This document shows positions 32,201 through 42,362 of a stretch of DNA of 64,000 nt, piece after piece; position 1 is the stretch's first letter, and every line of letters starts with the position of its first letter. The notes beneath the pieces were generated by a model that worked only from the letters and a program-made list of their open reading frames with translations, did no database searches and had not been told where the DNA came from. The stretch is from Phaeodactylum tricornutum CCAP 1055/1. Taxonomy: Eukaryota; Bacillariophyta; Bacillariophyceae; Surirellales; Neidiaceae. Position numbers and translations under genes: made by a program. Location of the stretch: positions 372,001 to 436,000 of the forward strand of contig NC_011671.1 in NCBI RefSeq assembly GCF_000150955.2. Direction: 5' to 3'.

Positions 32201-32889
32201 TCTAGACGGGACTGCTCAACACGGGCTTCCATCACATCCACTAACGCATCCAAGGCCATGGGAAGCATGGGTTGGTTACCCCGCGGGCTGAGAACCGGGC
32301 AGGCAGCGTAGAAGACGGTGTGGTGAAAGTCGGTATACGCGTTGGTTTGCGAACCGGTCCCAAAGAGGCGCTCGCGTTTCCGGGATCCCATGTAAGCAAC
32401 ATGTTCCGTCAAATGCGCAATACCCTGTTGTGGTTCGAGTTCGTCGGAAGAACCAGAAAAGACCTGCAAGTGGGCTTCAAAACGTCCAGCCGGAGCCTTG
32501 TTGGGCAAAATAATATAGGGTAATCCGTTGGGAAGCGTCCCGCTGCGTACGTCGGGATGCATCGGTAAGACTTCCGAAGTTGTCGGGTACGGCTTTCGGT
32601 TACCTTCTTTTAAGCGATTGAGGGGGGAAATATGATCTCGGACGGACGGATGCGGTTCCAACGCCTTTTTGCCGCGCAAGGACGGGGCGGAAGCCGCGGC
32701 GGTTTTGGCAAATAAATTCGTTAACGAAAACGAGGAATCCGAAGCCGACGGCTTCTCCTGTAGAGTCACTCCGGCATTCCGAGCAGATTGAGACGGCAAC
32801 GACGACGGTAGAAAAGCCATCGTTTGGGACGAAAGCAGCAAGGCTGCCGCCGACGGACCGAGCCAAGGCAATTTCATTTGTTCCGACAA
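29293..32889 (-). CDS. SPP: M16 metalloprotease, stromal processing peptidase-like, plastid
   Basis: Intronless, 1,198 residues; Met5 may be the real start. Residues 5-25 form a signal peptide (LGPSAAALLLSSQTMA) followed by FLPSS, a plastid cleavage site. The inverted zinc motif HLTEH is at 159-163, with Glu239 in ERAAVLSEM as the probable third ligand. A second, inactive M16 half begins around residue 660 (TRPITLRRFTNGIRVGVAQN) and runs to the C terminus, with RRLFSTVRERKQLTYDANF typical of that half. This two-half length and layout match the stromal processing peptidase that cuts transit peptides from imported proteins. A long linker with WHYPPVRHDWCVP near 355-365 fits that subfamily. A pitrilysin-like role cannot be excluded. 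Confidence 0.88.
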   Translation of the reverse strand: MSEQMKLPWLGPSAAALLLSSQTMAFLPSSLPSQSARNAGVTLQEKPSASDSSFSLTNLFAKTAAASAPSLRGKKALEPHPSVRDHISPLNRLKEGNRKPYPTTSEVLPMHPDVRSGTLPNGLPYIILPNKAPAGRFEAHLQVFSGSSDELEPQQGIAHLTEHVAYMGSRKRERLFGTGSQTNAYTDFHHTVFYAACPVLSPRGNQPMLPMALDALVDVMEARVEQSRLEKERAAVLSEMTMVNTIEYRVECQILSTLHRENRLAKRFPIGKESLIRSWEGDDVRTWHRTHYRPDNVLLYLVGDIDPSEAEKVIAEKFGHLSADQQATEIRIPELKVEASKLADAVVAGSIKAGQSWHYPPVRHDWCVPKGRNVDLELLEKLDYDLHLQGPYVLDDKVDLLQTQEVAPGKKIRPHIFRHELLQAFSLHLFAKRPVEEIVDLDGFRRSMARRVALAALQIRLNVGGRSDDPAFTFVEFNQLDSAREGCAVCSLDLTSEPARWKDAIGKSVSEIRKLGLYGVTPGEMERYASSLMTDAEQLAAQGDRISHGDQLSYLMETVANGHTFMSPMQSYHMTAKALSTMTLEDVNEAAAELCSHVSSIHDGAEASEGPIIAIACTPKGPKEGDPGFCDEDSLVQAIYEACQIEVEPEEDVVVPHTLIPEEELAKAIAENQPEWKGGKFTDGTPDTAADSLTRPITLRRFTNGIRVGVAQNQAESQRGHLRLVAPGGRDAEKRLGFKKGSMAVGARTMQEGGAFGPWTREQVELFCVDHLLMVEINCNEEALTFDFVFPTTNVGNVGFGDDVQLGITGTESVMQILREIMIGFKWEEDALGRSKQSFRSSHESLQKNLEGLSTERVAEAMTQNDDRFLSIDVDSVNSVTLDEARQAVMSQLMPSNVEISVAGDFDVVEILEMLYKYVGTIPADANKEFLVEDPKTLPYNIGRVPATEIPGGHIELQLPDSDPRAVAYVAGTAPNAWGFLADGATVTELLLQGDKRSSDVARKRRSHPLFAYAALSLLSEIVNRRLFSTVRERKQLTYDANFSFSGFERLLGGWFLITVTASKEKAQQALEACKETIHALRKTSTITPDNVESAKRVVLNRHDGELRTSAYWTHIMSGIQEERIPLKGPLSVTDFHTVVDSITPHDLQMTLECLGVEDNELYTCIGQTVLPEGSETTEESLSRVPVIGMRRGGALTG

Positions 32890-33672
32890 ATATCAAGCCA
32901 ATTAATCAATTCCTGCTCACAAAACCCAGTTGGTTTGTAATTATCCGTAGAGCAGATCAACACTTTACGAAAACACAAACACAGCTTGGTTTCTGCTTCG
33001 GTCTTGCTCGATCGATAGATCCGTAAACCCCAGTCGTACAGGATTTCTGTGCGGTCCTCAAGGAACTCGGAGGACACGAGGAACAACGGACAGTGAAGCT
33101 TCTGGCATGATCCGCCGTTGTTGGGATCGGGGGGGGCCTCCCCGCCCCTCATCATCGTCCTCATTCGTCAGACTTTCGTATGATGACATCAGCACAACAT
33201 CAATGACAAATGGCGCCAAAAACACAAATCCGGGTTTCAATATACAAAATCCGGGTTGGTTGCTTTTTGGAACAACCCGGATCGAATTTCCAGTAGAATT
33301 TCTATTCGTGACGCAACACTAGACATTTGCTGACGCACTGTGGGAGGGGACTTCTAAATCACGCTTTACCGTAGACATTCCCGTAGTCCACGTCAGCAAA
33401 CAGATGTCCATGGCATCGGCGCCGTGTCTCGGAACTCTGCGTAGCAATTCTACTGTAGGCTACGTGAAAACACCCGGATTTTATTTCCGATTCACGGGGA
33501 CGCTCCGAACACCGCCCATCAACAAAAGGCTTCTTCGAAACACACCGAGCCAATTTGTCGTGTGGGGGAATGTTCTCGACTCTTCAAACTGTCATTTTGC
33601 GTTTCATAGTCAAATACAAGGTTTTTGCTCTGAAGCTTTCTTTCCATCTACGGTGACACACATCCCTCTATC
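32890..33672. other. Shared upstream region, no gene seen
   Basis: 783 bases between divergent plastid-protein genes. It has a run of eight G at about 33129-33136. Open frames up to 96 codons exist on both strands but show no domain or leader. Confidence 0.4.
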
Positions 33673-35258
33673 ATGCAGGCTTGGTTAAAACTTTCCATAG
33701 CCTTGCTATGCTCCTGCAGTAGTACTTCCACGAGAAGTGTGTCGGCCTTTGTCCCTACGCTGTCCCGTTCTCGGTCGAGAGTAGGTGCCAATGTGCCCCC
33801 CATCCTTGGTATGGCTGCCTGGGATGACGAAGATGAAGCCCAACGTGATGCCGCCGTCAGACGCAATCAAGCTCGCACCGATGTTCGCAATTTTCTAACC
33901 CAACGAGCGATTCAATCCTTCATGTTTTTATTACATTCCTGTCGAGACCCACATACTGTCCGATGGCTCGAGGTAAGTTCCGGAATGTGTTGAGAAATTG
34001 CGTCCTGCACATGGTCCCAATAATCCAGTAGGAGAAGTTACTTTTCCACTTATTCTGGACTGCACGACGAAGAAAGTGAACTCACGTGGTTCTTTTTGAT
34101 TCGTTTCTGTTATCCTCTTTTATCGTTGTATTGCAGCATACTTACGGCTTTACCAATCTTCTCGAATACCACGGATCTGGGGCATTCAATTTGACAATCT
34201 ATCCGGAATGGGATTCTATTTTACAAGACATGACGTCCCGTCCCTCTGAGGTTGTCATCGTCTCGGCACGAAGACGAGGAGGGGGCCACGGCGGCTGGTC
34301 TAAAGACAATCCTTATTTGGAAGATGTGAGTCGAGTTCCTATGTAGTTTTTATTTCGCGTGTCTACTGGTGATCAATCTCTAATCCTTTGCCTTTTCTGC
34401 TTGCTACTTTCTTTTCAGCGGTTTGTGGAGTTTGAAATCGATATTGACCCCCCTTCACTCGTATCTCGCCTGATTTCCGTCCGCGATCAAATTGCTAAGG
34501 AATGGGTCGTTGACCTGGACACCCTCGTCAAGGCAAATGATATGATTCTCACATCCTACACGGAGAAACATTTATCGGATCGAGCATCAGAAGAATGCCA
34601 AGATTTTGACCAGCCAGAAGAATGTATGGAAATCGAAAATCTCACGGCACCTTATTCCAACAAGCGCCAGGAAGAAAAGAAAGCGGCCTTTGAACGCAAC
34701 GCTATGGTTTTTCTCTCGAACACTATACACTCACTTGGTCAAGGATCGTCACCGCACCGGAAAGGAAATTTCGACTTACTGATTCTGTTGGCCACCCAGG
34801 AATCTGTGCATCGCGTACTTCGAGCCTACCGGGATGCTGGAGACGAACGCGAAGTCTCCTTCTCCTGGTTGCGAGAATTTTATGTTTCCAGGGTCTCCCG
34901 CTACTTCGACGGCAATCAGGAATACGGACGGGCCGACGACTTTGTGGAAGAATTGCTTCTGACGCCTCCATCTCTGAAAACCAGTGAAATTGCCTTGGAA
35001 TTGATTGATCCCATGCGCATGGCTGAAGACATTATCGCCATGCGTTCCGAAGTCGCGCGTGACTGGAAAACGGTCATGCAAGCATCCGCAGAAGACCACA
35101 TGGCTCTACAGCGCATTGTGTTGGCGGCACGTATGGGAAAAATGCTGGAAACGAGTTCCGGCAGCAGTAAAGAGGAAAACCCCCCCACTTCGACACCGAA
35201 AGCAGTTGTAGCGGAAGCAGAAGCTTCTTCTTTGGACGGAGCTGGTGCCTTTGAATAG
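33673..35258 (+). CDS. Plastid-targeted protein of unknown function, three exons
   Basis: Exons 33673-33972, 34137-34325 and 34419-35258, all joined in phase 0, give 442 residues. The leader LSIALLCSCSSTSTRSVSA is followed by FVPTLSRSRSR: a signal peptide, the ASAF-type cleavage site and a basic Ser-rich transit peptide. The mature part has no transmembrane segment. Recognisable blocks are RAIQSFMFLLHSCRDPHTVRW, LLEYHGSGAFNLT and RFVEFEIDIDPPSLVSRLI with SVRDQIAKEWVVDL, which look conserved but match no domain I can name. The C terminus is Glu/Ala-rich and variable. Soluble stroma location is the best reading of the leader; function is unknown. Confidence 0.78.
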
Positions 35259-36241
35259 TGAAGAATCTGGCACTAATTCAAAATGATCTGCGATTGGACA
35301 TGGCATGCACCGACCTGATTCGACATTTGAGCCGCTTCATGTGCGTACAAGAAAACCCCATGGAGAGAACATTTTCTATTTCCCCACACCCACATACAAA
35401 CCAAGGCCTTCGACGGCTACCCCATCGTATAACAAGTAGTAGAACATACTTCCGTTTACAACTACTACCTTAAAAGCTAGTGGAGAGATGAATTATTTTC
35501 CTCGACGACTTTGAGCAGGCGGTACGACATAAGCTATGAAGTAATTCGACTGGTCATCTTGCGTCCTGTTAGATACAAGATGTGTGTCGGCATCAGACCT
35601 TTCAGACCTTGCATCCCAATAGATACGACAAGACTTGATGTATCGGAATGTACATTTCATGACAGTAAACGAGCGCAAGCTGGCGATTAGTAGCCTCCTA
35701 AGCTAGAGCACCATAGCAAGAAAGTTTTCTTTTTGACCGGTACCATACACCTTGATGGATATCTCCGATGCGATGAACTTGCAATTTACATATCACATAC
35801 TTTACCGGTGAGATTCAGATACGACATATTTCCATAACTCTTTGCTGAATGCAGGGCCTTCAATTATACTGCTCAACACTCGATCCTAGAGGTGTTTTTC
35901 TTGACAACGCCCTGCATCACATATATATACATATACATAAGTATAAGAGGGTACAGGTTAAGCATGAGAAAACGGGGGTCTGTTTTGACCACCGGTCATC
36001 GCAACACACACCAAACAGTAAATACGATGGGTTACTCTCGTACATTCGTGTGTTTCTCTTGTCTCCAGCAAGTCAACACCGTTGTTTGCCTCACTCCCGC
36101 AATCGTCGCATAACTGCACGAGGCTGCACACCAACTCATATTAAGAGAAAAGATATTTCTATTAACAAATCTGACCAGACGCCCTCACTGTCGACTAAAA
36201 GGCATTCTGTAACTCTGAAAGGACACCTTCAGCGGTAGAGC
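35259..36241. other. Intergenic, no gene seen
   Basis: 983 bases, AT-rich in part, with a CATATATATACATATACATA microsatellite at about 35919-35938. Frames up to 129 codons (35849-36238) show no domain. It should contain the end of one gene's transcript and the promoter of the channel gene. Confidence 0.4.
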
Positions 36242-37568
36242 ATGCTTGAAACATCGGACTGGAACAACCGGCACAACTCGGCCACGGAAGGCGGACCCGT
36301 CCGTATCGAAACCGATAGCACTCGAAGAAGTTCTTCCCAGGACAGCCGCGAGTCCAAATCCGATTCAGGCCAGAGCAAGCAAGCCGCCAACTCCTGCGAA
36401 GATATGATTGTAGAAGCCGTAGACCCGAATGTAAATCTTTACAGCTCGGGAACAAACCAGCAAGTGCGTAGCGCCATGGATGCCTTCCAAGCGTTTCGTT
36501 ATCTAAGTGGGACTTTTGTGAACTCGGAAAAGGTCCAACTTTTCATTGTATCACTCATTGCTATCAACGCACTCATGATGGGGATTGCCACATTCGATTT
36601 CGTCCGGGAAGATCCAAGCGTAAACAACGCCTTTGAAATTGTTGATCAGATATTCTTGATTATCTTTACGATCGAGCTCGCCATGCAGTTTGCTTACCAC
36701 GGTTGGAGGCTTTTGCTGGACGGGTGGCTCTGTTTTGATCTAATAGTTATCGCCATGTCCTGGAGCTTCTCTTCTGTTCAAATCATTCGCGCCTTTCGAA
36801 TTTTCCGTGCACTACGATTGATTACCCGAATCAAGGTCATGAAGAATTTAGTGTTGGGTACGTTTGATTCCGTTTTACCTTTAGTTGACTCCATGCATCC
36901 ACCACTTTCAGTGTCTAACAATTTCTTTCCGTACAGCTCTTTTCGGAGTCATGCCTCGCATGTTCGCGATTGGGCTTTTGCTCTTTTTGGTATCATACAT
37001 TTTCGCCGTAATGTTTACACAGCTCTTCAAAGACTTAGGAGAGCGCGGCCTTACCGATGCTGATTACTTTGGACGCATTGATGATACATTTTTTACCCTT
37101 TTTCAGATTATGACGCTGGATGGATGGGCTGATATTGCACGGCAGGTCATGGAAGTATATCCCTGGGCCTGGCTGCCTTTTATCGTTTTTGTTATCATTA
37201 CTGGATTTGTGGTGGTGAACTTGATCATCGCTGTTATCTGTGACGCTATTTCGGCCTTGCATGATGATGAAAAAGCCAAGCTACATGGTACCTATGAGGA
37301 CGACGGCACTTTGAATCACGATGAATCGGTGCGTCCTGCCGTGCGTGAAGATGTTCGGGCGCAACTAGACGTTCTGGAAGACCACGTGGAAGAGTTGACG
37401 CGTATGCAGGAAGAGACTTTACTGACACTGGAAGCTTTGACCCGTCAACTGCAAACCCAGAATGCTGCGGAATCGATGCATACCATTGACGATCATGATA
37501 GTTGTACAAATGGTAGTGGCTCTGAAGATGACACACACGAAGGGGAACCACCAAAAGCTCGTGCCTAA
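36242..37568 (+). CDS. Single-domain voltage-gated cation channel, EukCat-like
   Basis: Exons 36242-36857 and 36937-37568 encode 415 residues. There is one six-helix domain rather than the four of animal channels: S1 at about 98-118, S2 131-152, S3 162-176 and S4 178-198. S4 has four to five arginines at three-residue steps (IIRAFRIFRALRLITRIK). The pore loop is TLFQIMTLDGWADIAR, with the filter TLDGW at 264-268, followed by S6 (FIVFVIITGFVVVNLIIAVI). The tail from about residue 335 is a predicted coiled coil (LDVLEDHVEELTRMQEETLL), suited to tetramer assembly. This layout matches bacterial NaChBac-type channels and the EukCatA class known from diatoms, which carry fast Na+/Ca2+ action-potential-like currents. 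The N terminus is polar, Ser-rich and cytosolic. Confidence 0.88.
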
Positions 37569-37961
37569 AGATAATCGTAGTCGTTATGCACGCTCTCTTC
37601 ATCCCAGAGCTACGCCACTAGTATTTGAAACCATTGTGATAACGACTTCCTTCTTTTCTGTAGAGATCCGCATTTGGATCCAACGTTTGTTGTTTTGCTG
37701 TATCAGGATTACGTAAGAAAGCGGAATATTACTGTAGTTACGGAGTTACGAAGAGGATGCCCCAAAATTAGGGGATAGCAAAACTACAAAAAGTAATGCA
37801 GGCTACTCTTGCACATACTGTGATGTCTGTCGAAAGGGGCGCACAACAACTTTATTTCGTAGAATGTGCAACAGATATCCTGTTTACAGTTAGAAGAATC
37901 GTTCCCTAAAAGTCGGTATCGGGAAAAGGATGAATTTGCTGTTCTATTGCTATAGCTCTGG
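37569..37961. other. Intergenic between convergent genes, no gene seen
   Basis: 393 bases downstream of both the channel and ATG5 genes. It should hold two polyadenylation regions. No recognisable site was found. Confidence 0.4.
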
Positions 37962-38954
37962 TTAGTTGGTCAAAACAATGACGTACAAAAAATAATCTGG
38001 ATGACAGAGTGCCTTCCACAATTGGAAAACAGGCAGTTCCAGCCCGGGTTGAATTCCACCCACGCGCCACTGAACCACCTGGTCCTTGGCCTGTGCCGTG
38101 TCATTTACAGTCTCAAAATAGTCCGGGAGCCACTGGGATAGCAACGCTCCAAGTTGGACGGACGAATCGCGACACGCTCGCTGAATTGGTGGCCGTGCAG
38201 CATTCACTAGCACTCGAACAGGAATTTGCGATATTGTCTCTTGTGTTTGTGTTGGTAAGTCATCATTTACTTGGCGATGGAGTGGATAGGTTGTCGTCAA
38301 TACGGCATCCCATAAGCGAAAGTGCGATTCTTTCGTCAGATTCATGGCTGCTTTGGAGTTGCCATACTGCAAGCACAAAGCTTGTTTCACGGAATTTTTG
38401 TAAAAGTTTTGAATTTGCACCAAGACTCGGTCGGCCTCCAAAGGGAGGATTTGGCTAGTCGGGTAGGCCGTAAAATGCAAACGAATTTTCCAAGGCAACG
38501 AGGAAGCGGATGGTACCTTTGCTCGTTTCGTGTCGTACAAGACTCCCGCGAACAAATGCCAGCGTAGCGCGAACTGCGTGTCTTCGTCTTCAAACCAACA
38601 AACAGGATACCTTTCGTCAGCGGCTCTTCCAATTGCGGAGTCGGATGGGGTTTGGGATGCGGTGTTGGTGTCGGCTTGGTCATTTTCGTCGTCTTCCGCG
38701 AACGTCGATGCCCCCGGATCGGGTTCCTTTTGGATCATGCCGGAAACAAACGACAAGGTCGTTGGAGCAAATCTGTGTAGACGGTTAACCGCGGTTTGTA
38801 ATCCGACGTGTAAATACGTATTCCGAGGAACCAAAACATGAATGGGCGGCGGCATGGTCGGCGACGAGAGCGAACGGGATGACAGCGTCAGAACTACCGG
38901 AATCGATCCATGCCAGTTTGCCGCTTGCGTTCTTCTCCCCTCGTCCTCCACCAT
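37962..38954 (-). CDS. ATG5: Autophagy protein 5
   Basis: Intronless, 330 residues. The N-terminal ubiquitin-like part has GSIPVVLTL and the PPPIHVLVPRNTYLHV segment expected near the start of ATG5. The middle contains FALRWHLFAGVLYD, LPWKIRLHFTAYP and NSVKQALCLQYGNSKAAM, where Lys190 aligns with the conserved lysine of the (S)LKEA motif that accepts ATG12. The second ubiquitin-like part includes QIPVRVLVN and ARPPIQRACRD. ATG5 joins ATG12 and ATG16 to form the complex that directs ATG8 lipidation on autophagosome membranes. An acidic, low-complexity insert sits at about 78-110. The alternative start MPPP at residue 34 would remove conserved sequence. Confidence 0.82.
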   Translation of the reverse strand: MVEDEGRRTQAANWHGSIPVVLTLSSRSLSSPTMPPPIHVLVPRNTYLHVGLQTAVNRLHRFAPTTLSFVSGMIQKEPDPGASTFAEDDENDQADTNTASQTPSDSAIGRAADERYPVCWFEDEDTQFALRWHLFAGVLYDTKRAKVPSASSLPWKIRLHFTAYPTSQILPLEADRVLVQIQNFYKNSVKQALCLQYGNSKAAMNLTKESHFRLWDAVLTTTYPLHRQVNDDLPTQTQETISQIPVRVLVNAARPPIQRACRDSSVQLGALLSQWLPDYFETVNDTAQAKDQVVQWRVGGIQPGLELPVFQLWKALCHPDYFLYVIVLTN

Positions 38955-39635
38955 TCTACTCGGCGAAGGAGAGATAACTCGACGGCGTTGATCTGAATGT
39001 CGGCTCTGAACGACGACTCAGAAGACTGACCACAACATGTCACTTTTTCCACTCGGAAGGAGTAAAGTGAAGGAGAGATGACTGACTCTGGTTTCTAGCA
39101 AGGGCAACTGCACTCCATACGCGAACAAGATCAATACGGGACAGAGAGGGCGAACATTCACAGTTACTTACACTTACAGTAATGCGCGGCAAGAAGTACA
39201 CACGCCAGTCTTTGATGAACGTAGGCAACCTTCGGATTTTGGTGTCTATGCTCTTTCCTACACATCGTCTCTCCTACCACCGCGTACACCACAGTTTTAC
39301 ATATAAATATATTTGCCATACCCGAACCTCCGGTGGGATCCCTTGGTTCGTGCGTGAAAAGAGCAAAAACGCACCGACCCCTCATTCGATCACAGAACGG
39401 GTGAAGTACCAGTTCCCTACGGAAACCCGACCGGATTCGATTCTAAACCTCCAGGTCTTCTCTGTTCCGTCCGAAAAATCCTCCGGTATTGTCAGATGCA
39501 TCCGGAGCGACGGTGTCTTCGAACTGTTCTTCGTTGTCAACGGGAACACTAAGTGAAGATTTGCATCGGGTTCCGCCAGATTGCCTCCACTGAGACGTTA
39601 GACCAAGCGTTCCGATACTTCACAGCCAAACTGCC
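38955..39635. promoter_or_regulatory. Shared upstream region of ATG5 and the calcium-dependent kinase
   Basis: 681 bases between divergent genes. TCACAGTTA lies at 39158-39166, and the stretch CACTTACAGTAATG follows at once. Frames present here show no domain. Confidence 0.4.
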
Positions 39636-42334
39636 ATGGGGTGTGGATCCAGCACTGCGGCCGCTTCGGCACCCGAGATCAACAAAGCAACCAATGGCTC
39701 GACTGGTAAGAAGAAACGACAGGGAAACGACGTGTTACTTTGTCCGTATTATTGGTTCTAAACCTAAGTTTGCATGTCTCGTTTCCCTTTCGCTTGTCGA
39801 CAGGCACCCACACCCCCTCACAAGGAACGGGAGCGACCACCAAGGTCGCCTCCGTGAACAATCCCAAGGCTTCAATAAAGACGACCAAAAAGGTGCACGA
39901 GCTGCGCAGCGCCGATTGGAGGGTCCGTCCTGGCTACAGTTCCGGTGCTTCAAGTTTCTCTGATTCGGACGAGAACGAAACGACGGAAGATGTGGATTTT
40001 GCCAAGGATCGGTCACGGCATTCCGATATCCTGGCACTGTCACGGCTGCGGGAAGAAATGGTCGCCGACGGGGATTTGGCCAAGACTGTTGTGCGCATTG
40101 AGGTATGTCTTTGGCGACAAATGGAATAAGGCTGTTTACGGTGACACGTTCGCCTCACGAACACTAATTCACTCGTTTCTTCATTTTGCAGACGCCTTTC
40201 GGCAAGCCCATTGAAGAAATTTACGACGGTGTGCACGATGGCCCGGTCCTTGGCTCGGGTGTTTCTGGTATTGTCCGCCTGGTGATTCACCGAGCTACTG
40301 GAGTCAAGTACGCCGTAAAGTGCCTCGATATTGGACTCATAGACTCGACGGAAGGACTCCGTGCGCTACGAAACGAAATCTTTATCATGTGTCAGCTTGA
40401 TCATCCCAACGTCGTCCGCATCGAAGAAGTCTACGAGTCTGTGAACGAGATCTACATTCTTCAAGAGCTTTGTGTAGGAGGAGACCTGTTTGATCGCCTG
40501 GATGAACAGACAGACTATCACTACACGGAAGCTCAATGTGCGCACCTCGTGAAGCAGATGTTGAGCTCGGTGCGTTACCTGCACAGCAAAGGCATTATCC
40601 ACCGGGATTTGAAATTGGAAAACTTTTTGTTTTCGTCAATCAAGGTAGAATCGGAGCTCAAGATGATTGATTTCGGCCTGAGTAAGCATTTTGTCCTCGG
40701 CGAGCACCATCACGAACAGGTGGGAACACCGTATACCGTAGCGCCCGAAATTATTCGTGGCGCTTATGACGAGAAAAGCGACATCTGGGCACTGGGTGTG
40801 ATTACGTACTTACTATTGAGTGGCGAAACTCCCTTTGGAGGATTGGATGGAGAAGATCTGATGCTCGTAAAAGAGAACATAATGAGAGCAGAGGTACTTT
40901 TTGAGCCAAAAGAGGTGTGGGAAAGTGTAAGCGACGCAGGGAAAAACTTCGTGAAAACGCTTTTGAATCCTGAACCAACGCTGAGACCAACAGCGAGAGA
41001 AACTCAGAAGAATCCTTGGATTCAGGTTTGGGCAAAGAAAGACGTGAAAGAAGGAGACAGATTGAATTCAAGAACAATTGATGCATTGATGAATTTCAAA
41101 GAACAATCCGACATGCAAAAATTGCTTTCAGAAGTTCTTAGTTTCACTCTACTCCCTGAGCAGATTGTGGAGCTCCGCAGCGAATTTGAGAAAATTGACA
41201 CCGACGGTGACGGCGAAATTTCGCTGGAGGCAATGAAACGTGTCCTGATGGGGGTGGCAGAGGGCGGTGCACTCGGAGCATTGACAGAACAAGAAATCGA
41301 GACTTTGTTTGAATCCATTCGTTTTAGCAAATCGGAGCCGACAATCCGTTGGCACGAGTTTCTCGCTGCTGGTTTATCTCAAGCGCGTGTAGACGACCGC
41401 AACCTCCGTCTTGCGTTTGATCGAATGGATACGGATCGTAAAGGGTAGGTTCCGCTTCTCTTTCTACAGAAGCAGACTTGTATCAATTACTGACGCTGCG
41501 TCTAATTCTTGTAGATATATCACTTTTGATGATCTTAAGGATCTGCTGGGTAGGAGCACCGAGTCCGACGCTTTGGAGAGAATCTGGATGGAAAGCTTGG
41601 AGGAATGCAAAGCCAGGCTAAATCGAATCACTTTCGAAGACTTCAAACGGTTAATGAAAGGACAGCCAAAAGACCATGTGAAAGTGATTCCTCCGCTTAC
41701 CGTCAGTGCCCTCCGCAACGCGGAGGTGAGTGTCGGAATAAATTCAACAGACAAAAATCTTCTTTCAGCCCCGGGGCATTTGGTGAGTGGCCTATCAACG
41801 GAAGGTCTCACACCTGTTCGAGAGGAGAAAACGAATGGCATCGGGGCCAGTGCTTCCGATCTCGAACTTCTAGATCAACAGTCCGACTCTCATTTGATCT
41901 ATAAAAAGAAGCGTTCTCATTCACACGAGCCAGGCTCTCCTTTATGGGTGGAGAATGAAAGAAATGCTTCCGGGGATCTTCGAGATTCTTCTCGGGCAGT
42001 GATGCTCCCTGGACATGTCGACGGATTGCACGAAGAAGTCATCAAAGATATGAACATGTCTCCCTTGGTTATAAACCGTGCGTTGTACAGAAAACACCGC
42101 GAGATGCGCACGGCAGTACTGGATGCCTCGAAGCAGTTTGACGAAAAGAGAACTGAAAGACTCGCTCTTCCTCGTGCTGCGCTCATTATGAAGCGCGGTG
42201 CCACGCCACCTGTAGAATTGACCGACATGCACAACCGAGCCATGTTCGAAGCGGCAGCAAAGCGCTGTGGGCGCGCACGAAGAACTAGGAACAAGACGGT
42301 GTCTGATGTTACGGGAATGTTGATAAATACTTAG
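39636..42334 (+). CDS. Calcium-dependent protein kinase (CDPK) with long C-terminal extension
   Basis: Four exons: 39636-39705, 39804-40102, 40192-41444 and 41515-42334; 813 residues. The short first exon gives MGCGSS, a dual myristoylation and palmitoylation signal, so the protein is probably membrane-bound. The kinase domain runs from about 137 to 400: LGSGVSGIV loop, Lys166 (YAVKCL), HRD at 260-262, DFG at 283-285 and GTPYTVAPE in the activation loop. A junction region leads to EF hands: DTDGDGEISLEA at about 459-470 and DTDRKGYITFDD at about 536-547 are canonical, and the two partners after them are degenerate. About 220 further residues, Ser/Glu-rich and with a basic end, are not found in a typical CDPK. 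Their role is unknown. Confidence 0.9.
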
Positions 42335-42362
42335 TTTCACGGAACTTAACGAAACCGAATTT

